Below the pieces are notes generated by a model, which saw only the letters and a program-made list of their open reading frames with translations, was not told the DNA's origin and searched no databases. From Pseudochelatococcus sp050946405 (lineage in GTDB: Bacteria > Pseudomonadota > Alphaproteobacteria > Rhizobiales > Beijerinckiaceae), in contig NZ_JBMNUS010000007.1 in the NCBI RefSeq assembly GCF_050946405.1, forward strand, positions 124,001-188,000: DNA of 64,000 nt, in the 5' to 3' direction. A program made the position numbers and the translations under genes. How positions within the stretch are numbered: position 1 is the stretch's first letter; each line of letters begins with the position of its first letter. Shown here in pieces: positions 14,318 to 22,008 of the stretch.

Positions 14318-15994
14318 CGAGGCGTCTGCATAGCGGTCGGCATACATGGCCCTGATCACCTTCTTGTCGAACTTGCCGACGCTGGTGCGCGGAATGCGGT
14401 CGATGAACAGGATTTCATCCGGCAACTGCCATCTGGCGAAGGTGCCGAGCAGATATTCCCGCAGGCTGTCGGCCGTCGCCTCCTCGCCCTGCCGCAACAC
14501 CACGAGCGCCAGCGGCCGCTCCTGCCATCTGGGATGCCGGACGCCGACGACCGCGGCCTCCAGCACGGCCGGGTGCCCTACCAGGGCGTTCTCCATGTCG
14601 ATGGACGAAATCCACTCGCCGCCCGATTTCACGACATCCTTGATGCGGTCCGTCACCTTGACGTAACCGTCGGGATCGATCGTGCCGACATCGCCGCTGC
14701 GCCAGTAGCCGTCGACGAAGCGCTCGCCGTCGTCCGGCAGATCGTGGTAACGGGCGGTGATCCAGGGGCCGCGCACGCAGATTTCGCCCACCGCGACGCC
14801 GTCATGGGGCAGAGGGCGGTTGTCGGCGTCGAGGATCAGGAAATCGACGCCGGGCACCATGAGCCCCTGCTTGCGCTTGAGGTTCCATCGCTCTTCCCGG
14901 TCGAGGCGCCGCTTCAGGGAGGGCTTGATCCTGTTCAGCGTGATGATGGGCGAGGTTTCCGTCGCGCCATAGGCATGCACGATCTCCGCGCCGGTCAGTT
15001 CGTGGAAGCCGCGCATCAGCGACAGCGGCGGCTCCGTGGCGCCGGAGAGCATGCGCAGCCGGCTGAAGTCCGGCTTTTCGGCAAGCGTTTCGATATAGCG
15101 CAGCATGGGCTGGAAGATGGCCGGCGCGCCGTTGGTGACCGTCACGCCTTCCGCGATCATGGCGTCGGTCAGCGGCGCGGTGTCCTCCATGACGTAGCGG
15201 CCCGGCAGCACGATCTTGCTGCCGGTGAAGGTGGCGGCTTGCGGCAGGCCCCAGCATTGCCCGTGGAACATGGGCGTGATCAGCATGGTGCAGTCGTCGA
15301 GCGTCATTTCGAGCGTCGTCGCCAGCATCATGCCGTGGAGGTAGACGGAACGGTGCGAGTAATAGACGCCCTTCGGCTTGCCCGTCGTTCCCGTGGTGTA
15401 GCAGGCGGCGTAGGCGGAGCGCTCGTCGATCATCGGCCATTCGATCGTCTCGCCCGCGCCCGCCAGCAGCTCCTCGTAATGATAAACGGGCGAAAGCGTC
15501 GTGGCGATCTCGCTCGCCGGCCTGTCGCTCATCACGATCCACCCCCTGACGTTCGGCGCGAGCGGCGCCAGCGTTTCGGCGAGCGGCAGCAGGGTCTCGT
15601 CGACGAGGATGTAGCGCGCCTCGCTGTGCCCCACGACATAGCCGAGGTCCTCCGGCGCCAGCCGCTGGTTGAGCTGGAGCATGACGGCGCCGAGACCGGG
15701 GATCGCGTAGTACAGCTCGAAATGGCGGCGGCTGTTCCAGTCCAGCACGCCGACGCGGTCGCCGGGGGCGACGCCGATGCCCGCCAGCGCGTTGGCGCCG
15801 CGCCGGATGCGCCGGTAGCAGGCGTCGTAGGTGTAGCGATCCCAGCCGCCGTTCGCCGTGCGGTAGACGATTTCCCGCTCGGGATGCGTCCTCGCCGTGT
15901 GGCGGATCAGGCTCGTGGTGTTGAGCTGGTAGTCGTCGCCCATGGTCGAGGGGCAGCCGTGGATGATGCGGTACGGGCGTTTCTCGCTGGTCAT
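14309..15994 (-). CDS. Fatty-acyl-CoA ligase (AMP-binding)
   Basis: This 561-residue adenylate-forming enzyme activates a carboxylic acid to its CoA thioester with ATP. The P-loop-like AMP motif YTTGTTGKPKG is at 199-209, the VHAYGATETSP motif and YWRSGDVGTIDPDGYVKVTDRIKD (seen as GDVGTIDPDGY; TDRIKD) follow, and a catalytic Lys lies in SVGKFDKK near the C-terminus. It resembles medium/long-chain ligases of the FadD3/AlkK type. The start at 15994 (MTSEKRPYRI) has GGAGACAGGAAA upstream; the frame is open far beyond this, but that part is antisense or shifted coding of the next genes. It is the last gene of the minus-strand catabolic operon and overlaps the end of the CoA-transferase gene by a few bases, tail to tail. 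Confidence 0.92.
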   Translation of the reverse strand: MTSEKRPYRIIHGCPSTMGDDYQLNTTSLIRHTARTHPEREIVYRTANGGWDRYTYDACYRRIRRGANALAGIGVAPGDRVGVLDWNSRRHFELYYAIPGLGAVMLQLNQRLAPEDLGYVVGHSEARYILVDETLLPLAETLAPLAPNVRGWIVMSDRPASEIATTLSPVYHYEELLAGAGETIEWPMIDERSAYAACYTTGTTGKPKGVYYSHRSVYLHGMMLATTLEMTLDDCTMLITPMFHGQCWGLPQAATFTGSKIVLPGRYVMEDTAPLTDAMIAEGVTVTNGAPAIFQPMLRYIETLAEKPDFSRLRMLSGATEPPLSLMRGFHELTGAEIVHAYGATETSPIITLNRIKPSLKRRLDREERWNLKRKQGLMVPGVDFLILDADNRPLPHDGVAVGEICVRGPWITARYHDLPDDGERFVDGYWRSGDVGTIDPDGYVKVTDRIKDVVKSGGEWISSIDMENALVGHPAVLEAAVVGVRHPRWQERPLALVVLRQGEEATADSLREYLLGTFARWQLPDEILFIDRIPRTSVGKFDKKVIRAMYADRYADASLR

Positions 15995-16041
15995 TTTCCT
16001 GTCTCCGGTGGTGGCTTCAGCTTGTCGCCGCTGATTGCTCG

Positions 16042-17187
16042 TCACAATTTCCGCGCGATCAGATCTTTCATGATCTCGGTCGCGCCGCCGTAGATCTTCT
16101 GCACGCGCGCATCCGCGTAGAGCCGGGCTATCGGATATTCGGCCATGTAGCCGTAGCCGCCGAAAAGTTGCAGGCAGGCGTCCACCGCCTTGCATTGCTG
16201 CTCGGTGCACCACCACTTGGCCATGTAGGCCGCCTCGTCGTCGAGCTTGCCGTCGATGAGGCGCTGGACGCAGTCGTTGACGAAGGTGCGTGCGACATGG
16301 GCGATGGTCGCCACTTCCGCCAGCACGAAGCGGGTGTTCTGGAAATCGTGGAGCGTCCGGCCGAACGCCTTGCGCTGTCTGGTATATTCCACCGTCACCT
16401 CCAGCGCCCTCTCGATCACCGCCACCGCCGGCACGGCGATGAGCAGGCGCTCGTAGGGAAGCTGCCCCATGAGCTGGGCGAATCCCCGGCCTTCCTCGCC
16501 GCCCAGCAGGCTGTCGACCGGCGCGCCGACGCCCTCGAACGACAGCTCCGCCGTGTCGGAAGCATGCTGTCCGATCTTTTCCAGCACGCGGCCGACACGG
16601 AAGCCCGGCAGGTTCCCGGTTTCGAGCACGATGAGCGAGATGCCGCGGCTGCCCTCCTCGCCGGTGCGGGCCACCACCACCAGCAGATTGCAGGTGCGGC
16701 CGTTGGTGATGAAGGTCTTGGCGCCGTCGATGACGTAGCGATCGCCCTCGCGCCGCGCGCGGGTGCGGATGGCCTTGAGGTCGGAGCCGCAGCCCGGCTC
16801 CGTCATGGCGATGCCGGCGAGCATCTCGCCGCTGGCGAGGCGGGGAAGCCAGCGGCTTTTCTGCGCCTCGGTGCCGTAATCGGCGATATAGTGGGAGGCG
16901 ATGCTGTGCACGCCGATGTTGACGGGCAGCTCGGCGCGCGCCATCTCGTCCTGCACGACGAGCTGGTAGGCGGGCGACGCGCCGCCGCCGCCATGATCCG
17001 CGTCGATTTCCGGCAGCAGGAAACCCATGGCGCCGAAGCCGCGCCAGACCTCGCGCGGGATGAACCCCTGCCGGCGCCAGCCGTCGAGATGGGGCGAGAG
17101 TTCGCGGGCGATATAGCGCCGGACCTGCTCGCGGAACGCCTCGACGGACTCGTCCATCCAGGCGTGGCGGTGGAGTTGGGGCAGCAT
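16042..17187 (-). CDS. Acyl-CoA dehydrogenase
   Basis: This 381-residue flavoenzyme introduces the alpha,beta double bond into an acyl-CoA. Visible motifs are GIAMTEPGCGSDLKAIRT (FAD/substrate), DGAKTFITNG, RKAFGRTLHDFQNTRF, QLFGGYGYMAEYP and the end YGGATEIMKDLIARKL, where Glu371 is the expected catalytic base. The sequence is the IvdA/long-chain-like type rather than glutaryl-CoA type. It lies between the ligase (47 bases away) and the SDR gene (12 bases away) on the same strand, which fits one beta-oxidation-like pathway. The exact substrate is unknown. Confidence 0.93.
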   Translation of the reverse strand: MLPQLHRHAWMDESVEAFREQVRRYIARELSPHLDGWRRQGFIPREVWRGFGAMGFLLPEIDADHGGGGASPAYQLVVQDEMARAELPVNIGVHSIASHYIADYGTEAQKSRWLPRLASGEMLAGIAMTEPGCGSDLKAIRTRARREGDRYVIDGAKTFITNGRTCNLLVVVARTGEEGSRGISLIVLETGNLPGFRVGRVLEKIGQHASDTAELSFEGVGAPVDSLLGGEEGRGFAQLMGQLPYERLLIAVPAVAVIERALEVTVEYTRQRKAFGRTLHDFQNTRFVLAEVATIAHVARTFVNDCVQRLIDGKLDDEAAYMAKWWCTEQQCKAVDACLQLFGGYGYMAEYPIARLYADARVQKIYGGATEIMKDLIARKL

Positions 17188-17199
17188 GATTCCCTCCGC

Positions 17200-18030
17200 T
17201 CAGATGCCGGTGAGCCCGCCGGAGCACAGCAGCGTCTCGCCGCTGACGTAATCCGACTCCGGGATGCAGAAGAGATAGACCGCGCCCGCCGCCTCCTCCG
17301 GCGTGCCGCCGCGGCCGAGCGGGATGGTGCGCTCCATCGCCGCCAGCAGATCGGGATTGACGCCCACCTTGATGTCGCGGCCGTCGATGCGCTCGGTGCC
17401 CTGATCGGCGGCGTTGCCGGTGAGGCGGGTCCTGATCAGGCCATAGGCGACACAGTTGACGGTGACGCCGAGCCGCCCCCATTCCTTCGCCAGCGTTTTC
17501 GTGACGCCGGTGACGCCCGCCTTGGCGGCCGAATAGTTGACCTGCCCGGCGTTGCCGAACAGGCCGGCGACGGAGGAGATGTTGACGACCTTGCGCACGA
17601 CGCGCCGGCCCGCTTCGGTTTCCGCCTTCGCAAGGGCGCGGATCACCGGCTGGGCGGCGCGCAGAATGCGGAACGGCGCCGTCAGGTGGCAGTCGATCAT
17701 GGCGTACCACTGTTCGTCGCTCATCTTCTGGATGACGTTGTCCCAGGTGTAGCCGGCGTTGTTCACGATGATGTCGAGCCCGCCCCAGGTTTGCGTCGCG
17801 GTGCCGACGAAGCGCTCGGCGAAGTCGGGCGCGGTGACGCTGCCGGGGCAGGCCACCGCCTCGCCGCCGGCCTCGCGGATGGCGGCGACCGTTTCGCCGG
17901 CGGGCTCCGCATCGAGATCGTTGACGACGATGCGCGCGCCCTCGGAGGCGAGCTTGAGCGCGATGGCGCGGCCGATGCCGCGCCCCGATCCGCTGACGAG
18001 CGCAACCTTGCCCTCAAGTTTCCGTGTCAT
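17200..18030 (-). CDS. SDR-family 3-hydroxyacyl dehydrogenase/reductase
   Basis: This 276-residue short-chain dehydrogenase has the NAD(P) motif GSGRGIGR at 14-21, NNAG at about 90-93, and a catalytic Ser153-Tyr166-Lys170 triad within NISSVAGLFGNAGQVNYSAAK. It resembles FabG-like and HSD17B4-like enzymes that oxidise 3-hydroxyacyl-CoA. In this operon it would act after a MaoC hydratase and before the thiolase. Spacing to its neighbours is 12-15 bases. The assignment to 3-hydroxyacyl-CoA is from context. Confidence 0.9.
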   Translation of the reverse strand: MTRKLEGKVALVSGSGRGIGRAIALKLASEGARIVVNDLDAEPAGETVAAIREAGGEAVACPGSVTAPDFAERFVGTATQTWGGLDIIVNNAGYTWDNVIQKMSDEQWYAMIDCHLTAPFRILRAAQPVIRALAKAETEAGRRVVRKVVNISSVAGLFGNAGQVNYSAAKAGVTGVTKTLAKEWGRLGVTVNCVAYGLIRTRLTGNAADQGTERIDGRDIKVGVNPDLLAAMERTIPLGRGGTPEEAAGAVYLFCIPESDYVSGETLLCSGGLTGI

Positions 18031-18045
18031 GGGATGTTCTCCGTG

Positions 18046-18468
18046 TCAGTTGCCGAGCGCGATCAGGGCGTCGCCGACGATCTTGGTCTGTCCGTACTGG
18101 TTGGCGCTCGCCACCTCGATGCGCACGCAGCGTTCGCCCGCGTGCTCCAGCTTCTCCACGACGCGGCCTGTGCAGCGGATGGCGTTGCCGAGATGGGTGA
18201 TGGCCTGAAAGCGCACGTCGAGCCGCCGCAGCCGGGATTGCGGCACCCAGCCGGTGAGCAGCCGGCCGATCCACGCCATGCCGAGCATGCCGTGGGCGAA
18301 GACGTCCGGCATGCCGGCATGGCGGGCGAAGTCGATGTCGATGTGCACGGCGTTGTGGTCGCCGGAGGCGCCGGCGAAAAGCGCCAGCGTCTTGCGGTCC
18401 ACCGGCGGCAGATCGAGCGCGGGAAGCGCATCGCCCACCTGCACGGCGTCGAAATCGGGTATGGTCAT
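18046..18468 (-). CDS. MaoC-family enoyl-CoA hydratase
   Basis: This 140-residue single hot-dog protein carries the hydratase-2 motif ASGDHNAVHID; Asp37 and His42 are the expected catalytic pair. It would hydrate an enoyl-CoA to the 3-hydroxyacyl-CoA and probably dimerises, perhaps with the second MaoC-like protein encoded at 18601-19062. It is followed 15 bases later by the SDR gene. A 132-base gap upstream contains a short hairpin (18495-18513). Confidence 0.88.
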   Translation of the reverse strand: MTIPDFDAVQVGDALPALDLPPVDRKTLALFAGASGDHNAVHIDIDFARHAGMPDVFAHGMLGMAWIGRLLTGWVPQSRLRRLDVRFQAITHLGNAIRCTGRVVEKLEHAGERCVRIEVASANQYGQTKIVGDALIALGN

Positions 18469-18494
18469 GAGATGATCCTGTCAGGTTCGGAGGA

Positions 18495-18513
18495 TTTCCG
18501 TCTTTGACGGAAA
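18495..18513. repeat. Small hairpin between the two MaoC-type genes
   Basis: TTTCCGTC and GACGGAAA form a perfect 8-base stem with a 3-base loop in the only sizeable gap (132 bases) inside this operon. No T-run follows on the minus strand. It may be an RNA processing or stability element rather than a terminator. Confidence 0.4.
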
Positions 18514-18600
18514 CGCTCCAGCACTTGCCTGCGGCAGAAAAACTTCGCTTTTTCAACGCTCAAACGCCGCGCGGGCTCAAGAGCCTTTCGGCTTCCCGAT

Positions 18601-19062
18601 TCAATCGAAATGAGAAAAACTCTGATGGCGCACGACGAGAACCGAGCGCAGATCGGCCACCGGCGCGCCGCTTGCGTCGACGACCCACGACTGCTTGACG
18701 ACGAACTCCAGCGCGCCGTTCTTCTTCGCGTAGATGTCGGCGATGCGCGAATGCACGGTCACGGTCTCGCCCGCGCAGACCGGCCTGCGCCATGTGAAGC
18801 CCTGTTCGCCGTGGAGGAGCCTGGCGAGCGGAATGCCGAGCTGCGCCAGCAGGGCGTCGATCGCGCCGGAATCGAGTTCCGCCGCGAAGATGAAGGTCGG
18901 CGGGGCCGGCAGGTCCGGGTAGCCGGCGGCGCGGGCGGCGTCGAGGTCGGTGTATATCGCGTCGGTCTCGCCGATCGCCCTGGCGAAGAAGCGTATGCGC
19001 GTGCGCTCGATCGGCAGCACGGAGGGCGGCAGTTCATGGCCGATCCATCTGGTATCCGTCAT
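18601..19062 (-). CDS. MaoC-like dehydratase, FAS1-type N-terminal hot-dog domain
   Basis: This 153-residue protein resembles the N-terminal half of two-domain MaoC dehydratases (IERTRIRFFARAIGETDAIYTD, PPTFIFAAEL, LLHGEQGFTWRRPVCAGETV). It lacks the D-x4-H catalytic motif of its neighbour, as expected for the non-catalytic substrate-binding half. Together with the 140-residue MaoC protein it could form a heteromeric hydratase, as in steroid side-chain enzymes ChsH1/ChsH2. It starts 7 bases after the thiolase stop. The pairing is inferred. Confidence 0.82.
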   Translation of the reverse strand: MTDTRWIGHELPPSVLPIERTRIRFFARAIGETDAIYTDLDAARAAGYPDLPAPPTFIFAAELDSGAIDALLAQLGIPLARLLHGEQGFTWRRPVCAGETVTVHSRIADIYAKKNGALEFVVKQSWVVDASGAPVADLRSVLVVRHQSFSHFD

Positions 19063-19069
19063 GGCGGCC

Positions 19070-20254
19070 TCACACCCGCTCGTAGAGCGTCACGACGCAG
19101 GCGCCGCCGAGGCCGACATTGTGCTGGAGCGCGAGGCGCGCGCCTTCCACCTGCCGGCCGCCGGCCGCGCCGCGCAACTGCTGCACCAGTTCGGCGCATT
19201 GGGCGAGGCCGGTCGCGCCGAGCGGGTGGCCCTTGGAAAGCAGGCCGCCCGACGGGTTGGTGACGACGCGCCCGCCATGGGTGTTGTCGCCGTCCTCGAC
19301 GAACTTCTCCGCCTCGCCTTCGGGGCAGAGCCCGAGCGCCTCGTAGCTGATGAGTTCGTTCTGGGCGAAGCAATCGTGCAGCTCGACCACCGTTATGTCG
19401 CGCGCATCGACGCCCGACGCCTCGTAGACCTTGCGCGCCGCCGCCTTCGCCATGCCGTAGCCGACGACTTCACGCATGTCGCGCGCCTCGAAGGTCTGCG
19501 GCCTGTCCGTCTCCATCGCCTGCGCGCGGATGCGCACCTGCGGCGCGAGGGCGAGACGGCGCGCGGCATCGGCGGAACAGAGGATGGCGGCCGCGGCCCC
19601 GCAGGTGGGCGGGCAGGCCATCAGCCGCGTCAGCACGCCTGGCCAGATGGCGGGCGAGGCCATCACCTCTTCCGCCGTCACGACGGTGCGGAACAGCGCG
19701 AGCGGGTTGCTCGCGGCGTGACGGCTGGCCTTGGCGCGAATCCTGGCGAAAGTTTCGAGGCGCGTGCCGTATTGCTGCATGTGGGCGAGCCCGGCGCCGC
19801 CGAAATAGCGCAGCGCGAGCGGAATTTCGCCATGCCCCACCAGTTCGTCGGTCACGGCGTCGAAACGGTCGAAGGGCGACGGCCGGTCGGTGTAGACGTT
19901 GCCGATCGCGCCGGGGCTCATGTGCTCGAAGCCAAGCGCCAGCGCCACATCCGCCGCACCGCTCGCCACCGCCTGCCGCGCGAGGAACAGCGCCGTCGAT
20001 CCGGTGGAGCAATTGTTGTTGACGTTCACGATGGGGATGCCCGTCATCCCGACCTCGTAAAGCGCCCGCTGCCCGGCGGTCGAGTCGCCGTAGACGTAGC
20101 CCGCGTAGGCCTGCCGCACCGCGTCGTAACCGATGCCGGCATCGGCGAGCGCGAGCCTGAGCGCCCCGGCGGCCATCTGCGGATAGGGCGCGTTGGCCCC
20201 CGGTTTGGTGAACGGGATCATGCCGACTCCCGCTACGTAAACGTCTTGCGACAT
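19070..20254 (-). CDS. Thiolase/lipid-transfer-type protein (SCP2-thiolase family)
   Basis: This 394-residue thiolase-fold protein has the nucleophile segment NNNCSTGS with Cys82, an HDCFAQNE segment and the C-terminal KGHPLGATGLAQ. This pattern marks the SCP2-thiolase or lipid-transfer-protein group rather than classical FadA. Members either cleave 3-ketoacyl-CoA or act as retro-aldolases on branched side chains; the latter normally need a DUF35 (OB-fold) partner, which I do not see here. It is the first gene of the minus-strand operon and is divergent from the AraC-type regulator. Confidence 0.9.
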   Translation of the reverse strand: MSQDVYVAGVGMIPFTKPGANAPYPQMAAGALRLALADAGIGYDAVRQAYAGYVYGDSTAGQRALYEVGMTGIPIVNVNNNCSTGSTALFLARQAVASGAADVALALGFEHMSPGAIGNVYTDRPSPFDRFDAVTDELVGHGEIPLALRYFGGAGLAHMQQYGTRLETFARIRAKASRHAASNPLALFRTVVTAEEVMASPAIWPGVLTRLMACPPTCGAAAAILCSADAARRLALAPQVRIRAQAMETDRPQTFEARDMREVVGYGMAKAAARKVYEASGVDARDITVVELHDCFAQNELISYEALGLCPEGEAEKFVEDGDNTHGGRVVTNPSGGLLSKGHPLGATGLAQCAELVQQLRGAAGGRQVEGARLALQHNVGLGGACVVTLYERV

Positions 20255-20447
20255 CCTCCAACTCCTGTTTCAATCGCGCATGCGGGGAGGATGCGGCGGT
20301 TCGGCGCCGGAACGGGCTGCCGTGCGGCGGCTGCCGCCGCTGCACGATCATGGCCTCTTCTCCGGCGGGAACCGCATTTCCTCCCTCCGCAGGCTCGGGG
20401 TGCTGCGGTTATCGGCCGATAGTGACGGATGACGAGGGGGGCGGCGA

Positions 20448-21563
20448 TTGCCAGTCAGGTCGATCGGATTGCAAAAAGCGTCACGTCGGAAGCCCGCCCG
20501 CCCGCGCTGTCGCGCCATCGTGCATCCGCCGGTGACGGTGCCGATGCCGGCCGTGGCGGGCCTGCTGTCCGGCGTCGCGGCGCGCCCCGACAGCGCCTGG
20601 CTCGCGGCAGCCATCGACGAAACCGGCATTTCGCCCGATCTGCTCGGGCAAAGAGGCGCGCGCGTCACCGGCGAGCAATATGTGAAACTGTTCACCCTGC
20701 TGATGGACCGGCTCGACGACGAGTGCCTCGGCCTGCTCTCGCGCCCCATGCGCCGGGGCGGCTTCGCCCTCGTCGCCCGCGCCACCCCGGCCGCGCCGTC
20801 GCTTGCGGTGGCCCTTCGCCGCATCGGCGGCGGTTTCGGGCTGCTCATCGACGACGTGACTTTCACCGTGGCGCGCGAGAACGCCCTCACGGGCCTCGTG
20901 CTGACGCCGCGCAACGGCGTGCCGCGGCCGCGCAACTTCTTCTTCGAGCTGCTGCTGCGGGTATGCTGGCGCCTGCTCGCGTGGCTGAGAGGCGCGCGCC
21001 TTCCCGCAAGCCGTTTCGATTTCTGCTTTTCCCGGCCGGACTACGCCGATATCTACGACGACATCTACCGGGCGCCGCTGCATTTCGACCGCCCGGCCGC
21101 CGCCGTCTGGTTCGATGACGCGGCGCTCCTCGGGCCGGTGCGGCGGGACGCGGACGATCTGGAAGCGTTTCTCGCCGCTTCTCCCGCCAATGTGGTGCTG
21201 CCGTGGCTGGGCGAGCGGACGGCGGGCGCGCAGGTGCACGCCCTGCTGCAACGGACATGCCCCGCCTGGCCGGACCTGCCGACGACCGCGCGCAGCCTCA
21301 ACATGTCGGTCAGCACCCTTCAGCGGCGGCTCGGCGCGGAGGGAAAATCGTTCCGGATGCTCAAGGACCAGTTGCGCCGCGACATCGCCATCATGCGGCT
21401 CGTCACCGGCACGGAGACGCTCGCGGAACTGGCGGCTGAACTGGGGTTCGCCGATTGCGCGGCGTTCCAGCGCGCCTTCAAGACCTGGACCGGCAGCGCG
21501 CCCGGCGCCTACCGCCGGATGCTCGCGACGGAAGCGTCCCCCGCCTTCGCCGCCCGGCGGTGA
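20448..21563 (+). CDS. AraC-family transcriptional regulator
   Basis: This protein of up to 371 residues has an N-terminal arabinose_bd-type ligand domain (VPMPAVAGLLSGVAARPDSAWLAA onward; SPDLLGQRGARVTGEQYVKL) and a C-terminal double HTH (SLNMSVSTLQRRLGAEGKSFRMLKDQLRRD; LAELAAELGFADCAAFQRAFKTWTG). It resembles OruR/ArgR-type AraC regulators. The longest frame starts at a TTG at 20448 with GGGGGG upstream, but family alignment would also allow a start near 20532-20544. It is divergent from the thiolase operon across a 193-base gap and probably activates it. Confidence 0.85.
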   Translation: MPVRSIGLQKASRRKPARPRCRAIVHPPVTVPMPAVAGLLSGVAARPDSAWLAAAIDETGISPDLLGQRGARVTGEQYVKLFTLLMDRLDDECLGLLSRPMRRGGFALVARATPAAPSLAVALRRIGGGFGLLIDDVTFTVARENALTGLVLTPRNGVPRPRNFFFELLLRVCWRLLAWLRGARLPASRFDFCFSRPDYADIYDDIYRAPLHFDRPAAAVWFDDAALLGPVRRDADDLEAFLAASPANVVLPWLGERTAGAQVHALLQRTCPAWPDLPTTARSLNMSVSTLQRRLGAEGKSFRMLKDQLRRDIAIMRLVTGTETLAELAAELGFADCAAFQRAFKTWTGSAPGAYRRMLATEASPAFAARR

Positions 21564-21670
21564 CGGCGGCTCCCGACCGACCAGCCCCCGGAAACGGACC
21601 AACGCTTGCGGCGCCCGAGCAAAGCCCGCACGCGGGCAACCGCGACACTTTCCCGTCATCGCCGTCATCC

Positions 21671-21733
21671 CGACGCCCGGATTCCATCTGCCGACGCCCG
21701 GATTCCATCTGCCGACGCCCGGATTCCATCCGC
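21671..21733. repeat. 21-bp direct repeat, three copies
   Basis: CGACGCCCGGATTCCATCTGC occurs three times in perfect succession; the third copy has one change near its end. It is preceded by CGTCATCC. The CGTCATCCCG...GGATTCCAT wording resembles one half of the dispersed palindromes common in proteobacterial intergenic DNA. Confidence 0.85.
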
Positions 21734-21755
21734 CGGCGGCCGGAGCAAAATGACG

Positions 21756-21784
21756 TTGTGAGGTTGTGTAATTTTATCTATAGA
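21756..21784 (+). promoter_or_regulatory. Sigma70-type promoter of the LLM/ABC operon
   Basis: TTGTGA (21756-21761), a 17-base spacer and TATAGA (21779-21784) lie in the only A+T-rich stretch of this gap. The start site would be near 21791, giving a long leader before the first LLM gene at 22009. Confidence 0.6.
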
Positions 21785-22008
21785 CGTAATTGAGAGATAT
21801 CGTTATCAAACCGCCTTCACGGCGCGGGCGGCAGGAAGCCGTCAGGCGGCCGGAGCCTTGTCACCATGACCGAACAGCGGCGCCTCTCCGGGCTCGGGGA
21901 AGCCGTGCGAGACATCGACCCCGTGCGCGAACACGTCCGAAAGCCAGCCCGACCAACGCAAGCCGGACAACCGCCGGGCGATAGGCGATGCGCGCCCAAG
22001 GAGAACGC

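Larger units (their letters stand above)
21564..22008. other. Intergenic region between the AraC gene and the LLM/ABC operon
   Basis: This 445-base gap contains three 21-bp repeats (21671-21733) and an A+T-rich stretch with a good promoter (21756-21784). A G+C-rich leader of about 215 bases follows, with no strong structure that I could identify. Confidence 0.6.

Noticed and set aside
15995..17710. N-terminal extension of the acyl-CoA ligase suggesting a fusion
   Set aside because: The frame is open by chance through the acyl-CoA dehydrogenase and SDR genes in a shifted register. A ribosome site and family start are present at 15994.
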